From: Planctomycetota bacterium
Lineage (GTDB): Bacteria > Planctomycetota > Planctomycetia > Pirellulales > Pirellulaceae
NCBI GenBank assembly: GCA_026692885.1
Contig: JAPLNJ010000162.1
Coordinates: 1-20,670, forward strand
Length of the DNA: 20,670 nucleotides
Reading direction: 5' to 3'
Part shown: positions 6,838-14,729 of the stretch, piece after piece
Position numbering within the stretch: the first letter of the stretch is position 1
Layout: each line of letters starts with the position of its first letter
Position numbers and translations under genes: made by a program
Notes under the pieces: generated by a model
The model's input: only the letters and a program-made list of their open reading frames with translations
The model's database searches: none
Told to the model about the DNA's origin: nothing

Positions 6838-8719
6838 TCCGCAGGCCGTCAGCAGGGTCGATTCCCTGGACCAGAAGCTCATCGAAGCCTTTCCCGGGCG
6901 CGTCGTCCGCAAGGACCTCGTGTACAAGCTGAAGGTCGGCTTCAGCATTCCGGTCTACGTCCTGGAGTACCTGCTGGGAAAGCACTGCTCGACGACCGAC
7001 GAAGAACAGATTGGTGCGGGCCTGGCCGCTGTGAAACAGGCCATCGCCGAACGGGTAGTCCGAGCCGACCAGAGCGAACTGATCAAGTCCCGACTGCAGC
7101 GATCCGGCTCGATGAAGCTGATCGACCTGGTGACGGTCACGTTCGACGAGAAGGACCAAGGCGGCAAGTACTGGGCACGCTTGATGACGGCGGGAAATTT
7201 AAAAAAATTGGTAAACCTGTTTTTTTTATCAAAACATCTCTTAGGGCCACTGCTTCCTCTAAACCAAAAAATTTGCTTTCCCCTTCAGAAGTCCCCAAAA
7301 TTATTGGCGACTTTAATTCAGACGCTTTATTCACTGATCGAGTTGGGGCCGAAGGAGACGGGCAAGTCGTTCGTGTTCCGGGAGGTCTCGCCCTACGCGA
7401 TTCTGCTGTCTGGCGGGCAAGGCTCGGTCGCGGATCTGTTCGGCTGGAAAGGGCGCAAGGACAAGCCGGGCCTGGTCGTCCGTTATGACGTCGTGGCGTT
7501 CGACGAGGTGGCGGGGCCCAATTTCAAGTCCGAGACCGACAAGCAGATGTACAAGGGGTACATGGAGCAGGGGTCATTCTCGCGGGGCGACGACAAGGGC
7601 ACGACGCCAGCGGAAGCCGGCATTGTGTTCAACGGGAACATCGAGGGCGACATCCCGTCCATCGCCCGGACCACGCACCTGCTGACGCCCTTACCCGAGA
7701 ACATCCGCAACGACGACGCCTTCCACGATCGCTGGCATGCCTACCTGCCGGGCTGGGAAGTGGCAAAGCTGGTCCCGGAGCACTTCACCTGCCACCTTGG
7801 ATTCATTGCCGACTACATCGCGGAGATATTCCACAACCAGTTGCGCCCGCTAAACTACACCGATGCCTACGATCGGTACTTCGCATTCGGCAACCACGTC
7901 GGCCAACGCGACCGCAAGGCGGCCGTGCGCACCATCTCCGGCCTGCTGAAGCTGATCCACCCGGACGGCAAATGCACCCGGGAGGAAATGACTGAGTACA
8001 TCCAGTTCGCCCTGGAGATGCGGCGCCGGGTCAAGGAACAGCTCAAGCGGATCAATCCGCTGGAATTCCCTAAGGTAAACCTGTCGTACATCGACAAGGA
8101 GTCAGGGGACGAGTTCTTCGCGGAGTGCAAGGAGATCGGCGCGACGCGGCTGATCCCCGAAGGCCCGCTGCCGCCGGGTGACGTTTTCTCTGTCGGCCGG
8201 GACACGACGAACGATCGCGTTGCCCTCTTCCGCATCCAAGTCGCGGCACTGCCGGGCAACGGCCGCTTCCAGGTCGTCGGCGTCTCGGCCAAGGCGGTGA
8301 AGGAATCCGCCCGAATGGCGTTTGACTACCTGCGAGCAAACGCCAAGCGTGTCGGCTTGGACCGCGACCTGGGTGCCTACGACTTCAATATCCAGGTAAT
8401 CAGCCCCACCCACGGCAAGGACACAGCGGACCTGGGCGTGGCGTTCTACATCGCCATCCTGTCCGCTATCGTCAACAAGCCGATCGCTGCTAGCCTGGTC
8501 GTCATGGGCCAGATGTCGATCCACGGCGTACTTAGCCGCGTGGAGCAACTGGGGGACCGCCTTCGCGTGGTGATGGATGCCGGCGCCCGCCTGGTCCTGA
8601 TCCCCACCGTGAACGCTGCCGATCTCGGCGCTATCCCGCCAGAGTTGCTGGACAAGGTCCGCGTCGACTTCTACAACGACCCCGCCCAGGCAGCGTTCAA
8701 GGCCATGCAGGAGGCGTGA
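6827..8719 (+). CDS. brxL: BrxL, Lon-like BREX AAA+ ATPase, interrupted by a foreign segment
   Basis: This 630-residue frame is BrxL, an AAA+ protein with a Lon-like C-terminal domain; E. coli and Acinetobacter BrxL form DNA-binding multimers required for phage restriction. The N-terminus (1-119, ending KYWARL) is normal. From about residue 123 to 168 the sequence stops resembling BrxL: roughly 46 lysine- and leucine-rich residues from an AT-rich stretch occupy the place where about 100 residues are expected. The family resemblance resumes with LIELGPKETGKS (170-181, Walker A), DVVAFDEVAG (Walker B) and the FNGNI segment. The Lon-like domain spans about 480-625; around HGKDTADLG (near 527-535) I see no clear counterpart of the catalytic Ser of true Lon proteases. 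The start ATG lies inside pglZ. If the DNA is real the product is probably defective; if it is an assembly error the gene is intact in the organism. Confidence 0.85.
   Translation: MSGDPQAVSRVDSLDQKLIEAFPGRVVRKDLVYKLKVGFSIPVYVLEYLLGKHCSTTDEEQIGAGLAAVKQAIAERVVRADQSELIKSRLQRSGSMKLIDLVTVTFDEKDQGGKYWARLMTAGNLKKLVNLFFLSKHLLGPLLPLNQKICFPLQKSPKLLATLIQTLYSLIELGPKETGKSFVFREVSPYAILLSGGQGSVADLFGWKGRKDKPGLVVRYDVVAFDEVAGPNFKSETDKQMYKGYMEQGSFSRGDDKGTTPAEAGIVFNGNIEGDIPSIARTTHLLTPLPENIRNDDAFHDRWHAYLPGWEVAKLVPEHFTCHLGFIADYIAEIFHNQLRPLNYTDAYDRYFAFGNHVGQRDRKAAVRTISGLLKLIHPDGKCTREEMTEYIQFALEMRRRVKEQLKRINPLEFPKVNLSYIDKESGDEFFAECKEIGATRLIPEGPLPPGDVFSVGRDTTNDRVALFRIQVAALPGNGRFQVVGVSAKAVKESARMAFDYLRANAKRVGLDRDLGAYDFNIQVISPTHGKDTADLGVAFYIAILSAIVNKPIAASLVVMGQMSIHGVLSRVEQLGDRLRVVMDAGARLVLIPTVNAADLGAIPPELLDKVRVDFYNDPAQAAFKAMQEA
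7193..7334 (-). pseudogene. Fragment of a class II (ketose-bisphosphate) aldolase gene lying antisense inside brxL
   Basis: This stretch is about one-third G+C by hand count, against about 60% on both sides, and has runs of seven A (7201-7207) and eight T (7220-7227). Read on the minus strand from 7334 it encodes about 45 residues with class II aldolase hallmarks: NKASELKSPIILGTSEGE, then GLEEAVALRDVL and TGLPIFLN, where family members usually continue with a metal-binding ADH that is missing here. The composition and wording resemble aldolases of AT-rich bacteria such as Patescibacteria; this is recalled family knowledge, not a search result. There is no start, stop or catalytic site, so it cannot be a functional gene. 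Edges are uncertain by several bases: left near 7193-7199, right near 7327-7336. Confidence 0.7.
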
Positions 8720-8851
8720 GCAATCGGTCGTGGTGAGTGAGCCGACGCCGCTATCACCGCTGAGGGCCGAAGGGAAGATTCGCAGTGACACGTTCGCCCC
8801 GGAGAGTGCGTCCGGAGCGGCCAGTAATTGAACTCACGAGGGAAAGACCAA

Positions 8852-10957
8852 ATGAAAGCCACCGAAGCAAAGCTGCTGGACTTTCTCAAGAAGTCGCCTC
8901 AGTTCGTAATCCCCATCTACCAACGCACGTATTCATGGACGGAGCGAGAGTGCCGCCAGCTCTGGGACGACGTCGTTCGCACGGGAAAGAACCCAAAGAT
9001 CGCGGCGCACTTTGTTGGCTCCATCGTGTACATCGAAAAAGGGTTGTACCAAGTTACCAGCCAATCCCCCTTGCTCGTAATCGATGGACAGCAACGTCTC
9101 ACGACGATCACGCTCCTGCTCGAAGCATTGGCGCGCCGCCTCGGTGACGCCGAACCGGTTGATGGCTTCTCCGCGAAGAAGCTCCGGAACTACTACCTGC
9201 TGAACCCCCTTGAAGAAGGCGACCGTGCGTTCAAGCTACTGCTCACTCAGACAGACAAGGCGAGTCTGTTGGCCCTGGTTCAGCAAAAGCCCACGCCTCA
9301 ACAGCACTCTCTGCGGATCACCGAGAACTTCGAGTTCTTTGAGGAACAAGTAAATTCCCTTGGGGACGACTTGACGTCCTTGTGCAATGGAGTCGCCAAG
9401 CTGGTAATCGTGGACATTGCGCTTAGCCGCGAACAGGACAACCCACAACTGATTTTCGAGAGCATGAACTCGACGGGGCGCGAACTGAGTCAGGCTGACC
9501 TCATTCGCAACTACATTCTGATGGGACTTGAACCGGCTCATCAGACCCAACTTTACGACGATCACTGGAGGCCGATGGAAGTGGCGTTTGGGCAAGAGGC
9601 CTACGGCACGCATTTCGACAGCTTCATGCGGCACTACTTGACCCTGAAGACTGGCGAAATCCCGAACGTCAGGGCGGTCTACGAAGCCTTCAAGACGCAC
9701 GCTCGTACTCCCGAAGTCGCGGCTTCCGGCGTCGACGCACTCGTCGCCGACATTCACCTATTCGCGGAGCACTACTGCAGAATTGCACTCGGTCAGGAAT
9801 CCAGCAAGATCCTTGCAGCCGCTTTCCAGGACCTCCGCGAACTGAAAGTCGACGTTGCCTACCCCTTCCTGCTCGAACTCTACCGCGACTACGCGAACGG
9901 CGTTCTGCCCGAGCATGATTTCGCTGAGGCAGTCCGTCTCACCGAGGCTTACGTCTTCCGTCGTGCTGCGTGCTCCATCCCTACCAACTCCCTGAACAAG
10001 ACCTTCGCCACTTTTGGCCGCGCGCTCAAGAGAGAATCCTATCTCGAAAGCATCAAGGCACAGCTGCTCCTGTTGCCGTCCTATCGCCGTTTTCCCGACG
10101 ACGAGGAGTTCTGCCGTGAAGTGAAGGTGCGAGATCTTTACGGCTTTCCTCGACGAAGTTACTGGTTACGTCGGATGGAAAACCACGGCCGCAAGGAGCA
10201 CGTACCCGTGGACGAATACACGATTGAGCACATAATGCCGCAGAACGAAAACCTTTCTACGCAGTGGCGTGAAGCTCTTGGGCCTGAATGGCGCCGCGTC
10301 CAGAAGACGTGGCTGCACACGCTCGGAAACCTCACGTTGACCGGCTACAACCCGGAGTACAGTGACCATCCGTTTTCCCAAAAACGCGACATGGAAGGCG
10401 GCTTCAAGGACAGTCCTTTGAGGCTGAACCAAGGGCTGGGGGCGTTGGAAGCCTGGAATGAAGTTGCCATCCAGCAACGTGCCGAGAAGCTTTCCAAGCT
10501 CGCTGTCACAGTCTGGCCATCCCCGTGCTTGCCGGAGCAGGTACTCGATTCGTACCGTCCCAAGAGTGAAAGAGTGGGAGGATACAGGATTGAAGATCAT
10601 GTGCAGCTCGCTCCGGGCGCCCCGATGCGTCCCTTGTTCGACGCGTTTCGCGCGGCCGTCATGGCCATCGATCCTTGCGTCACCGAAGAGTTCCTGAAGC
10701 TCTACGTGGCCTACAAAGCCGAAACGAACTTTGTGGACATTATCCCCCAGAAGAGCCGCCTTCGGCTGTCGATCAATTTACACTTCCACGAGGTCCATGA
10801 TCCGCGGGGGATTTGCAAAGACGTCACAAACCTAGGACGCTGGGGCAACGGCGACGTGGAGGTCAGCCTCAGCAGCTTTGACGATCTCGCCTACGTGATT
10901 GGCTTGGTGCGTCAGGCGTTCGAGAAACAGATGGGCAACGGCGAGGCGGAGGGCTGA
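8852..10957 (+). CDS. GmrSD-type (DUF262-DUF1524) type IV restriction enzyme, BrxU-like
   Basis: This 701-residue single-chain protein joins a DUF262 NTPase domain (GmrS) to a DUF1524 HNH nuclease (GmrD). DUF262 motifs are VIPIYQRTYSW (19-29), VIDGQQRLTT (76-85) and ESMNSTGRELSQADLIRNYIL (near 202). The HNH part shows YTIEHIMPQN (near 455-464), HTLGNLTLTGYNP (near 488) and a later FSQKR. The tail (about 570-695) resembles the DUF5655 domain often appended to this family. GmrSD/BrxU enzymes cut phage DNA with modified cytosines and complement BREX, which excludes phages lacking such modification. I prefer ATG 8852 to TTG 8828 because GAGGGA (8838-8843) is well placed. It lies 132 bp after brxL on the same strand; no structure stands out in that gap, so its own promoter is possible. 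Confidence 0.85.
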   Translation: MKATEAKLLDFLKKSPQFVIPIYQRTYSWTERECRQLWDDVVRTGKNPKIAAHFVGSIVYIEKGLYQVTSQSPLLVIDGQQRLTTITLLLEALARRLGDAEPVDGFSAKKLRNYYLLNPLEEGDRAFKLLLTQTDKASLLALVQQKPTPQQHSLRITENFEFFEEQVNSLGDDLTSLCNGVAKLVIVDIALSREQDNPQLIFESMNSTGRELSQADLIRNYILMGLEPAHQTQLYDDHWRPMEVAFGQEAYGTHFDSFMRHYLTLKTGEIPNVRAVYEAFKTHARTPEVAASGVDALVADIHLFAEHYCRIALGQESSKILAAAFQDLRELKVDVAYPFLLELYRDYANGVLPEHDFAEAVRLTEAYVFRRAACSIPTNSLNKTFATFGRALKRESYLESIKAQLLLLPSYRRFPDDEEFCREVKVRDLYGFPRRSYWLRRMENHGRKEHVPVDEYTIEHIMPQNENLSTQWREALGPEWRRVQKTWLHTLGNLTLTGYNPEYSDHPFSQKRDMEGGFKDSPLRLNQGLGALEAWNEVAIQQRAEKLSKLAVTVWPSPCLPEQVLDSYRPKSERVGGYRIEDHVQLAPGAPMRPLFDAFRAAVMAIDPCVTEEFLKLYVAYKAETNFVDIIPQKSRLRLSINLHFHEVHDPRGICKDVTNLGRWGNGDVEVSLSSFDDLAYVIGLVRQAFEKQMGNGEAEG

Positions 10958-10982
10958 ACGAGCCGGGGAGAAATCGACTGCC

Positions 10983-11231
10983 ATGACACGATTCACGACG
11001 AAACAGGGGCGATACCTCGCCTACATCCATCTGTACCGTAAGCTGCACCGACAGGGCCCAGCGGAGAGCGACATCGCTCGCGATTTTCGGGTTTCGCCGC
11101 CGACCGTCCACCAGATGATCGTCAAACTGGAGGAACTGGGCCTGATCACGCGAGAACCCGATGTACCGCGATCGGTGCGAGTTACCCTCCCCGCCAGCGA
11201 AATCCCCGCCTTGGAAGACGAGGAGGACTGA
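10983..11231 (+). CDS. Small winged-helix (LexA/MarR-like) DNA-binding protein
   Basis: This 82-residue protein is almost entirely a winged helix-turn-helix of the LexA N-terminal type: an FTTKQGRYLAYIHLY helix, then SDIARDFRVSPPTVHQMIVKLEELGLITREP, the helix-turn-helix and the start of the wing, and a short acidic tail ending EDEED. There is no LexA autoproteolysis domain. I chose ATG 10983 over the in-frame codon at 10899 because the upstream residues are arginine-rich read-through of the overlapping GmrSD frame, and GGGGAG (10965-10970) precedes it, although the spacing is long. It sits 25 bp after the GmrSD gene and 6 bp before the cupin remnant. It may regulate the restriction or BREX genes, but nothing in the sequence proves a target. 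Confidence 0.7.
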   Translation: MTRFTTKQGRYLAYIHLYRKLHRQGPAESDIARDFRVSPPTVHQMIVKLEELGLITREPDVPRSVRVTLPASEIPALEDEED

Positions 11232-11237
11232 TCCAAG

Positions 11238-11414
11238 ATGACCGACCGCCAGCAGATCACCGCCGACTGGGCCGCCCGCGGCTTCACCTGTGACCTGTGG
11301 ACCGATCCACCGGGCCAGCGGTGGGAAGACTTCACGCACGCCACGGACGAGTTGGTGACGGTCCTGGAGGGCGACATGGTGGTCGATGTCTCCCGGGCAT
11401 CTTTGGTCTCATAG
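11238..11414 (+). pseudogene. Cupin-domain protein, truncated after about 50 codons
   Basis: ATG 11238 follows AGGAGG (11221-11226) and opens a frame of only 58 codons. The first 50 residues resemble small single-domain cupins: an ADWAARGFTCDLW start, then PPGQRWEDFTHATDELVTVLEGDM, the first half of the cupin barrel. Complete relatives run on for about 40 more residues with a second histidine motif (IPAGVVHSV-like). Here the match ends near 11385, an unrelated VSRASLVS tail follows, and TAG 11412 closes the frame. The rest of the gene is not found downstream, where the kinase begins at 11447. The truncation point therefore looks like a recombination or assembly junction. Full-length cupins of this type are small metal-binding proteins of uncertain substrate. 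Confidence 0.6.
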
Positions 11415-11446
11415 TACACAAGGAACATCGTTACGCGGAGAACGTT

Positions 11447-12842
11447 ATGTGGCGCAGTCTCTTCGGGAAGCCTGGGACAAACCAGGACGTCGTATGGGAG
11501 CGTTCCGTAGGGTCCGGGTACGAGCTGGCGCGAGGGTTTGATGACGGTGAAACCCTGATGATCGCGCTGCTGTTCTCGCCGGCCCCAAGGTCCAGATTTG
11601 AGGCGATGACTGAGGCGAAACGCCGGATCGCAAGTACGAAGCGTCCCATACCCATCTCGTGGCTCTCCGCGGGAATTGCAGAATGGGTTCTGGACTTGGA
11701 TGACTTAAGGGCGTCAGAGGAATCGGTCAAGAACCTGGACTGGTTGCGTGGGGACTTCGTTTGCCAACCGGAGCTTGAGTTTCGTCTATTCGAGCTGGCC
11801 GGTTCACGTGGGCGGTTTGATGCAGCATTGACCGTTTATATCACTCCTCAGACGGTGGGCGAAAGAGCTGAGACGCCAAGGTGCCCTGTTTCGAGCTGCG
11901 AAGATCGGTGGGAAATCGTTCGCCCGTTGCCATCGGGCGGGCAGGGCAAAGTGTGGGTTGTTCGCGACAAGAAACGCTGCGAATCTCGCGACCAGATCCG
12001 CAGACGCATTCTAGGCTCAGTAGCGGACCTATCGAAAGCGGGAGAAGCAGACAGACTGAAAGGCGCCGATGCATTGATCAGCGCGATAGAATGGATGCGA
12101 GATGGAGATGCCACCGAGACGCAGGGCGTTCTGAAGGTCCTTCACTCGGCCGAAGCAGGCAGGGAGTCCGACCCGGAACGAGCCCGCGAAAGGATGCGAC
12201 GAGAGATCAAGGCAATGTCCGATACGTCGCATTCTGGGCTGCTTCGCATCCTCGATTCAGACGTCGCAGGGCTGTGGTACGTGTCGGAATATCACTGCCG
12301 CGGGACCCTTTCGGATAGGCAGGATGCCTTCAGTGGGAACGTGGCGGCCGCGTTACGCACCATACGGAATGTCGTTGAAGGAGTGGCAGTTCTGCACGGT
12401 AAGGGATTCGCTCATCGCGACATCAAACCGGAGAACATCTTTCTTTCTGCAGACAACCGTCTCGTGCTCGGGGATTTTGGGCTCGTGTTCAGGGAAGAAG
12501 AAGGCAACGAGCGGATCTCGAAGACCCTGGACAACGCCTTGGATTCAGTTGTTGAATCCCTTGCTCGCCAAGTGCGTTGTTGAGCACGAACGTGACTGTC
12601 TGACGAGTGCCACCGATTTGCTCCAGGAAATCGACAAGTGCCTGGCGGTAATCAACAACAACGCGGACGTAATCGCGGACGGCGTCGAGCGAACTTGCAA
12701 GGTCTGCGGCCTGGGCCGCTACGAATTGGCTGTTAATCGAAGCAAAACAGCGATGCACAATTTCGGATTCATGGGTTGCAGCGACGATTTCCGGGTGTTC
12801 AAGTGCGGTGCGTGCGGTCACATCCAGTTCTTTCATTCCTGA
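11447..12842 (+). pseudogene. Ser/Thr protein kinase with C-terminal zinc ribbon, broken by an internal deletion and frame change
   Basis: The frame from ATG 11447 has an unrecognised N-terminal region (about 150 residues) and then the N-lobe and catalytic loop of a Hanks-type kinase: PSGGQGKVWVV (Gly-rich loop, near 161), GVLKVLH (Lys230), HRDIKPEN (323-330) and DFG (343-345). Shortly after ERISKTLD the expected activation-segment end (APE) and helix F are absent, and the frame stops at 12583. In the frame used by 12534-12842 the protein resumes with LLNPLLAKCVVEHERD, SATDLLQEIDKCL, and a ribbon with TCKVCG and KCGACGH, ending at TGA 12840-12842. Roughly 60-80 residues seem lost at about 12530, with a frame change. 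An intact relative would phosphorylate proteins; this copy cannot form a complete kinase. I chose ATG 11447 because CGGAG precedes it and the upstream residues are low-complexity read-through. A sequencing or assembly error is an alternative. Confidence 0.65.
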
Positions 12843-12857
12843 AAGGACAATCAAAGC

Positions 12858-13790
12858 ATGATGACTGATCGACAACGCGGCTGCCTGATCGGTCTGGCCG
12901 TTGGCGATGCCCTCGGCGCCGCCATCGAGTTCCGCTCCCCGGGCACGTTCAAGCCTGTGACCGGCTACCGGAGCGGTGGTCCCCACGGTTTGGCGCCGGG
13001 CGAATGGACCGACGACACCAGCATGGCGTTGGCGCTGGCGGACAGCATCGCCTGTGCCGGCTGGGACCTGAACGACCAGGTCAAGCGGTACGTCGCCTGG
13101 TGGCGCCAGGGCGAATACTCGGTCAACGGAACCTGCTTTGACATTGGAATCACGACCCGCAGCGCCCTGGTCCGCTTCCTGGACTGCGGGGAAGCCCGGC
13201 GCTCTGGCGATTCATCCGAGCGTGCCAGCGGCAACGGCTCGATCATGCGGCTGGCTCCCGTGCCCATTCGCTACCTGGACTACTTCCCAGGCCGGATCGA
13301 GGATCTAGCCGACCTGGCCGAGGAATCCAGCCTGACCACCCATGCCAGTCCGCAATGCCTGTCTGCGTGTCGGTACATGGCCCTGGTGCTGTGTGGGCTG
13401 ATGCACGGGCTGGACCGGGACGACGTACTGAGCCCCGGCTGGGAACCGCTGTCCGTGCTCCGGGCGGCCGAGCCGCTGCATCCGGCCATCGACGAGGTGG
13501 CGATGGGCAGCTTTCGGCGCCGGCAACCGCCGCAGATCAAGGGTTCCGGCTACGTGGTTCGGAGCCTGGAGGCAGCCCTTTGGGCATTTCACGATGCCGC
13601 GGACTTCCGCGAAGCCGTGCTGCGAGCCGTCAACCTGGGCGACGACGCCGACACGACCGGCGCGGTCTGCGGGCAGTTTGCTGGAGCCTGCTGGGGCGAA
13701 TCGGGCATTCCGGACGACTTGCAGGCCGGACTTGCCCGTCGCGACATGATCGAGGCGGCATTCCAAAGGCTGCCGAGAAAAGTCGTATGA
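12858..13790 (+). CDS. ADP-ribosylglycohydrolase (DraG family)
   Basis: This 310-residue protein matches the length and motifs of the DraG/ADP-ribosylglycohydrolase family, binuclear-metal enzymes that remove ADP-ribose from protein side chains or hydrolyse related conjugates. Visible motifs are GCLIGLAVGDALG (8-20), WTDDTSMALALADS (50-63; metal-binding TDD), GNGSIMRLAPVPI, and NLGDDADTTGAVCGQFAGA (near 259-277; the second metal motif). AAAGGA (about 12842-12847) precedes the paired ATG codons at 12858 and 12861, so either may be used. The gene follows the broken kinase by 15 bp. No ADP-ribosyltransferase is seen nearby, so a local substrate is not obvious; a toxin-antitoxin or signalling role would be guesswork. 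The gene appears intact. Confidence 0.85.
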   Translation: MMTDRQRGCLIGLAVGDALGAAIEFRSPGTFKPVTGYRSGGPHGLAPGEWTDDTSMALALADSIACAGWDLNDQVKRYVAWWRQGEYSVNGTCFDIGITTRSALVRFLDCGEARRSGDSSERASGNGSIMRLAPVPIRYLDYFPGRIEDLADLAEESSLTTHASPQCLSACRYMALVLCGLMHGLDRDDVLSPGWEPLSVLRAAEPLHPAIDEVAMGSFRRRQPPQIKGSGYVVRSLEAALWAFHDAADFREAVLRAVNLGDDADTTGAVCGQFAGACWGESGIPDDLQAGLARRDMIEAAFQRLPRKVV

Positions 13791-13865
13791 GCACTGCCGT
13801 CACCTTCTCAGCTCTCGGTATTGATTTCATTTATGGCAACAACGGGGAACGGCAAAAGGTGTGAA

Positions 13866-14729
13866 ATGGGTCTGATTCCCAAGAGCTACTGGAAGAAACG
13901 CCATGTTCAACGCCAACTGGAATCGCTCAAAGTCATTCCCGATAGGGAGACCGTCGATCAACTAGTGGACCCCGACGATCCTCTGCGCCCGCGAGATGAT
14001 TCGATGAATGCAGCCGCCGCTGAAGTTCCAGCAATTCTGCGAGATTGCCACGATCACGATCCGTATCTTCCCGTCGCCAACCCTGACCCTAAGGCAACCT
14101 GTATCGCCGCGAACGACTTAATTCTACTGCTGGTCCAAAAAGGTCATAACGTCTTCGCCGCCACTTGGGGCGTGCTTGAGCTCGGCAAACGCGGTTTCCT
14201 GTCGCAGGAAACGGCACGAGTGTACTACCCTGAGACAACGTGGCGGGCACGAAACAAGGGATGGATTCCCAACTTCGAGCGGTGGCCCTATCGAGCTACG
14301 AAGCCGGGCCCCCTTTATTACCCAAGGTCCAAGACACCGGCTGGCTGCGACACGAGCAAACCGGAGCCCGGTGTGTATTACCGCGAAAACGTCTACCCCG
14401 TCATCTGGGCCACTGAAGGGCTTTGGGATTGGTGGAAGCTCTCGCCGGGCGCGAAACTGCGGCTGCCGGAGAACGACATCGGTGCCACAGAAACAACCCC
14501 ACGGAAGAAAGGGACGGGAGGGCGCAATAAAGAGCGGGAAGATCTTTGGAAGCTCACGCAGAAAATGAAGGCAACCAAGCCCGCCGTGACAGATAAGCAG
14601 ATTGCAGCCAAATACAATCAGATTTATGCCCGTAGCATCGCCGATAACAAGCGGGCGAAGGCCACGGCCAGAAGCGTGAGTGACGTTCGGTACGAGCGAA
14701 CGAAGCGAAAACGTAAACAGAAACACTGA
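13866..14729 (+). CDS. Protein of unknown function with basic C-terminus
   Basis: I do not recognise this 287-residue protein. What can be seen is a polar N-terminal part (IPKSYWKKRHVQRQ), a central segment rich in Trp, Tyr and Pro (WIPNFERWPYR, VIWATEGLWDWWKLSPG), and a strongly basic, probably helical tail (about 215-287) ending KRKRKQKH, which suggests nucleic-acid binding or an intrinsically disordered end. There is no signal peptide or membrane segment. ATG 13866 is preferred because AAAAGG (13854-13859) precedes it; an in-frame ATG at 13833 lacks a ribosome site. The central VLELGKRGFLSQETA segment could be a helix-turn-helix, but this is weak. Its codon use looks less GC-rich than that of the BREX genes. 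It sits between the ADP-ribosylglycohydrolase and the integrative element, so its ownership is unclear. Confidence 0.55.
   Translation: MGLIPKSYWKKRHVQRQLESLKVIPDRETVDQLVDPDDPLRPRDDSMNAAAAEVPAILRDCHDHDPYLPVANPDPKATCIAANDLILLLVQKGHNVFAATWGVLELGKRGFLSQETARVYYPETTWRARNKGWIPNFERWPYRATKPGPLYYPRSKTPAGCDTSKPEPGVYYRENVYPVIWATEGLWDWWKLSPGAKLRLPENDIGATETTPRKKGTGGRNKEREDLWKLTQKMKATKPAVTDKQIAAKYNQIYARSIADNKRAKATARSVSDVRYERTKRKRKQKH

Noticed and set aside
7220..7227. Run of eight T as a rho-independent terminator or slippage site in brxL
   Set aside because: No GC-rich stem precedes it, and it belongs to the AT-rich foreign segment.
7193..7330. A novel Lys/Leu-rich domain in BrxL
   Set aside because: The opposite strand encodes a recognisable aldolase fragment, so the residues in the BrxL frame are probably accidental.
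8720..8851. Gap between brxL and the GmrSD gene as an RNA gene or repeat region
   Set aside because: I found no convincing repeat, hairpin series or RNA-like structure in it.
11447..12842. The kinase as the PglW kinase of type 2 BREX
   Set aside because: It is much shorter than PglW and lacks its other regions, and the surrounding genes (brxL, no pglY seen) fit a type 1-like locus better.
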